A stretch of DNA of 64,000 nucleotides from Streptomyces sp. XD-27. GTDB lineage: Bacteria > Actinomycetota > Actinomycetes > Streptomycetales > Streptomycetaceae. Of this stretch, positions 62,001-64,000 are shown one piece after another (positions within the stretch are counted from its first letter, which is position 1; each line of letters starts with the position of its first letter). The notes under the pieces were generated by a model. It was not told where the DNA came from and searched no databases. It saw only the letters and a list, made by a program, of their open reading frames with translations. The translations under genes were made by a program, and so were the position numbers. The DNA lies in the NCBI RefSeq assembly GCF_030553055.1, contig NZ_CP130713.1, positions 6,386,001 through 6,450,000 on the forward strand, written 5' to 3'.

Positions 62001-63490
62001 CGGAGTCCCGATCGGCGGCCCCACCCCGCATAGCCGTCGTCGGCGCGGGCTTCGGCGGCCTCTGCGCGGCCATCCGGCTGCGCCAGGCCGGCATCACCGC
62101 GTTCACCGTCTTCGAGAAGGCCGCGGACGTCGGCGGAGTGTGGCGGGACAACACGTATCCCGGCGCCGCCTGCGACGTGCCCTCGCATCTGTACGAGTTC
62201 TCGTTCGCGCCCAATCCCCGCTGGTCCCGCCGGTTCGCCGGGCAGCGGGAGATCCACGCGTACCAGCGGGACTGCGTCGAACGCTTCGGGCTGCGCGAGC
62301 ACCTGCGGTTGGGCACGGAGATCGCGGCGGCGGACTTCGCCGACGGCGTCTGGACGCTCACCACGGCCGACGGAGCCGTCCATCGGGCCGAGGTCCTGAT
62401 CACCGCGACCGGCCAGCTGTCGCGGCCGGCGATCCCGCCGCTCCCCGGCCGGGAGTCCTTCGCGGGCCCGCAGTTCCACTCCGCGGCCTGGCGGCACGAC
62501 GCCGAGCTGGCCGGCAAGCGGATCGCGGTCCTCGGCACCGGCGCGAGCGCCGTGCAGTTCGTCCCCGAGATCGCCAGGACCGCGGCGTCGGTGACGGTGT
62601 TCCAGCTCGACCCGCCGCACGTGCTGCCCAAGCCGGACTACCGGTACCCGAAGGCGGTCACCCGGCTGCTCACCCGGGTCCCCGCCCTCCAACGGCTCAG
62701 CCGCTGGGCCACCTACTGGACGCTCGAGTCCCGGGCGCTCGGACTCACCCGGTTCCCGGAGCTCGCCGCGCCGTACGCGCTGCGCGTCGGACGCCACCTC
62801 AGGAGAAAGGTCGGCGACCCGGGGCTGCGCGCGCGCATCACCCCGACCAGTCCGCTCGGCTGCGCCCGGGTGCTGCTGTCCGACGACTGGTATCCCGCGC
62901 TCGACCGGCCGAACGTGCGTGTCGTGGACGACCGCGTCACCGAGGTCACCCCGACCGGGCTGGTCACCGAGGACGGCACGACCCGCGCGTTCGACGTCCT
63001 GATCTACGGCACCGGCTTCCACGCCGGCGACTTCCTGGCGCCGATGAGGATCAGCGGCCGGGACGGGCGCGATCTGCACGAGACCTGGCGGCACGGCGCC
63101 GAGGCCTATCTCGGGCTCACCGTGCACGGATTCCCGAACCTGTTCATGCTGTACGGGCCCAACACCAACCTCGGCCACAGCTCGATCATCTTCATGCTCG
63201 AAAGCCAGATGGCCTACGTCATGCAGGCCGTCGCGGAGCTCGGCCGGGGCCGGACCCGGTGGCTGGAGGTGCGCGCCGACGTGCAGGGCGCCTTCAACGA
63301 CGAGGTGCGGCGACGCATCCGGGCCACCGCCTGGGATCGCGGCTGCATGAGCTGGTACACGAACGCGGCGGGCAGGAACACCAACAACTGGCCCGGCTTC
63401 ACCTTCGCCTACCGGCGTCGGACCCGGCGCCTGGACCTCGCCGACTTCCACCGCGAACCGGCGGGTAGCGGCCCGGCGCCCGAGCCGTAG
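61997..63490 (+). CDS. Flavin-containing monooxygenase (Baeyer-Villiger-type)
   Basis: Encodes 497 residues from GTG 61997. FAD motif VVGAGFGGLCAAIRLRQAG is at the N-terminus, and NADP motif VLGTGASAVQFVPEIA follows. The fingerprint FAGPQFHSAAW fits FxGxxxHxxxW of Baeyer-Villiger enzymes. YGPNTNLGHSSI is a further family block. It inserts oxygen into ketones or oxidises a heteroatom; the substrate is unknown. It is translationally coupled to a PAS protein. Confidence 0.88.
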   Translation: MTESRSAAPPRIAVVGAGFGGLCAAIRLRQAGITAFTVFEKAADVGGVWRDNTYPGAACDVPSHLYEFSFAPNPRWSRRFAGQREIHAYQRDCVERFGLREHLRLGTEIAAADFADGVWTLTTADGAVHRAEVLITATGQLSRPAIPPLPGRESFAGPQFHSAAWRHDAELAGKRIAVLGTGASAVQFVPEIARTAASVTVFQLDPPHVLPKPDYRYPKAVTRLLTRVPALQRLSRWATYWTLESRALGLTRFPELAAPYALRVGRHLRRKVGDPGLRARITPTSPLGCARVLLSDDWYPALDRPNVRVVDDRVTEVTPTGLVTEDGTTRAFDVLIYGTGFHAGDFLAPMRISGRDGRDLHETWRHGAEAYLGLTVHGFPNLFMLYGPNTNLGHSSIIFMLESQMAYVMQAVAELGRGRTRWLEVRADVQGAFNDEVRRRIRATAWDRGCMSWYTNAAGRNTNNWPGFTFAYRRRTRRLDLADFHREPAGSGPAPEP

Positions 63491-63525
63491 GTGTAACCGA
63501 GATCGGCCGGGGCACTCGGCTCGGG
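63479..63525. terminator. Inverted repeat at the end of the monooxygenase gene
   Basis: CCCGAGCCG (63479-63487, ending in the stop codon region) pairs with CGGCTCGGG (63517-63525) across 29 bases. There is no T-run. It may be a weak terminator or an operator for the Clp gene. Confidence 0.35.
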
Positions 63526-63613
63526 AAGACCACGTCTATCAGCGCTGTGTGTCCCGGCCGGGGCAGCCGGACAGGAGCCCGCTCGGGGAGTCGGGACACC
63601 GGATCGGACACGT

Positions 63614-64000
63614 ATGAGCAGCGGGTCAATGGGTCCGAAGGGCTCCGGCCGGGATCCGATCGAAGAGTTCCTCTCGCGTTTCTTCGGCGGCACGACGGGC
63701 GTGCCCGGCGGGCCGCGGTCCGGGCCCCGGCAGATCGACATCGGCCGACTGATGAGCGAGCCCGCCCGGCAGCTGGTCGCGGGTGCCGCCGCGTACGCGG
63801 CCGAGCACGGCAGCACCGACCTGGAGACCGAGCACCTGCTCAGGGCGGCGCTCACCACCGAGCCGACCCGAAGCCTGGTGGCGCGCTCCGGTGCCGATCC
63901 CGACACGCTGGTCACGGAGATCGACCGCACGGTCGGCGACGGGCCGCCGCAGTCCGCGATATCGGTCACCCCGGCGGTCAAGCGCGCCCTGCTCGCCGCC
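63614..64000 (+). CDS. ATP-dependent Clp-type chaperone (ClpC/ClpB-like), 3' truncated
   Basis: Starts at ATG 63614 and runs open off the window; 129 residues are visible. After a polar stretch with IEEFLSRFFGGTTGVP, the Clp N-terminal repeat begins: LMSEPARQLVAGAAAYAAEHG, then STDLETEHLLRAALTTEP and SVTPAVKRALLAA. This is the substrate/adaptor-binding domain of HSP100 proteins; the ATPase domains should lie just outside. No HspR or CtsR site was recognised upstream. Confidence 0.85.
   Translation, partial: MSSGSMGPKGSGRDPIEEFLSRFFGGTTGVPGGPRSGPRQIDIGRLMSEPARQLVAGAAAYAAEHGSTDLETEHLLRAALTTEPTRSLVARSGADPDTLVTEIDRTVGDGPPQSAISVTPAVKRALLAA

Noticed and set aside
63491..63613. HAIR (HspR) element before the Clp chaperone gene
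   Set aside because: No CTTGAGT-N7-ACTCAAG-like sequence is present in the gap.
1..64000. CRISPR arrays, tRNA or rRNA genes, insertion sequences, integrase or att sites
   Set aside because: None was recognised. The tandem arrays found are short, lack spacer structure, and no transposase or integrase motif occurs.

Overview
The window is a stretch of actinobacterial chromosome, almost certainly Streptomyces or a close relative. It is very GC-rich with strong G/C bias at third codon positions, uses many GTG starts and GTGA/ATGA overlaps, and encodes F420-dependent, SpoIIE/PP2C, MASE1 and SAV_2336-type proteins. The gene order psd-pssA beside a full ethylmalonyl-CoA gene set is also typical. 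I found no rRNA, tRNA, CRISPR array, insertion sequence or phage genes. Both ends cut through genes: an ABC transporter ATPase on the left and a Clp-type chaperone on the right.

Layout. 1-2876: glutamate-type ABC transporter (ATPase, lipoprotein, two permeases). 3205-11449: secreted enzymes (GH9 cellulase behind a CebR-like operator, acid phosphatase, S15-type hydrolase, gamma-glutamyltransferase) with an acetyltransferase and a membrane-anchored unknown. 11638-16149: an unknown repeat protein, a GNAT, an SGNH esterase, and a PadR regulator facing a SnoaL-like gene across a 34-bp palindrome. 16246-20993: hydantoin/dihydropyrimidine operon (amidohydrolase, aminotransferase, dihydropyrimidinase, F420 oxidoreductase) with a visible promoter and operator. 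20998-28378: MASE1 and SpoIIE proteins, a second GGT-like protein, an inositol-phosphatase-like enzyme, an FAD oxidoreductase and hemC.

28406-37316 is the most unusual block. It is a tightly packed minus-strand operon of four genes: a small Trypco1-type protein, a trypsin fused to a VMAP-C domain, a MoxR AAA+ ATPase, and a ~1,715-residue protein joining a SAV_2336/vWA-like region, two apparently dead kinase domains and a MinD/ParA-like NTPase. This matches the vWA-MoxR-VMAP ternary logic proposed for NTP-dependent conflict (defence or self-killing) systems, and hemC follows 27 bp downstream.

37432-42626: alkylation repair (Ada-AlkA fusion, Ogt), a sirtuin, an ADP-ribosylglycohydrolase and glycerate kinase. 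42850-53668: a minus-strand block with the phospholipid genes pssA and psd and a complete ethylmalonyl-CoA set (ccr, ecm/meaA, mcl, mch, mcd), with a TetR regulator and a double-length 3-hydroxyacyl-CoA dehydrogenase that could feed crotonyl-CoA to Ccr. 54030-64000: mixed genes, including a HEAT-repeat protein, an SDR/MerR pair, a radical SAM protein with a LexA-type box, an MFS exporter coupled to a carboxypeptidase-regulatory-domain protein, a PAS protein coupled to a Baeyer-Villiger-type monooxygenase, and the Clp chaperone start.

Five genes each appear broken by one single-base indel (near 12.2, 26.36, 31.6-31.9, 39.07 and 41.25 kb). Three of these sit in short C/G runs. The pattern looks more like residual sequencing error than real decay, so those genes are described as if intact and flagged.
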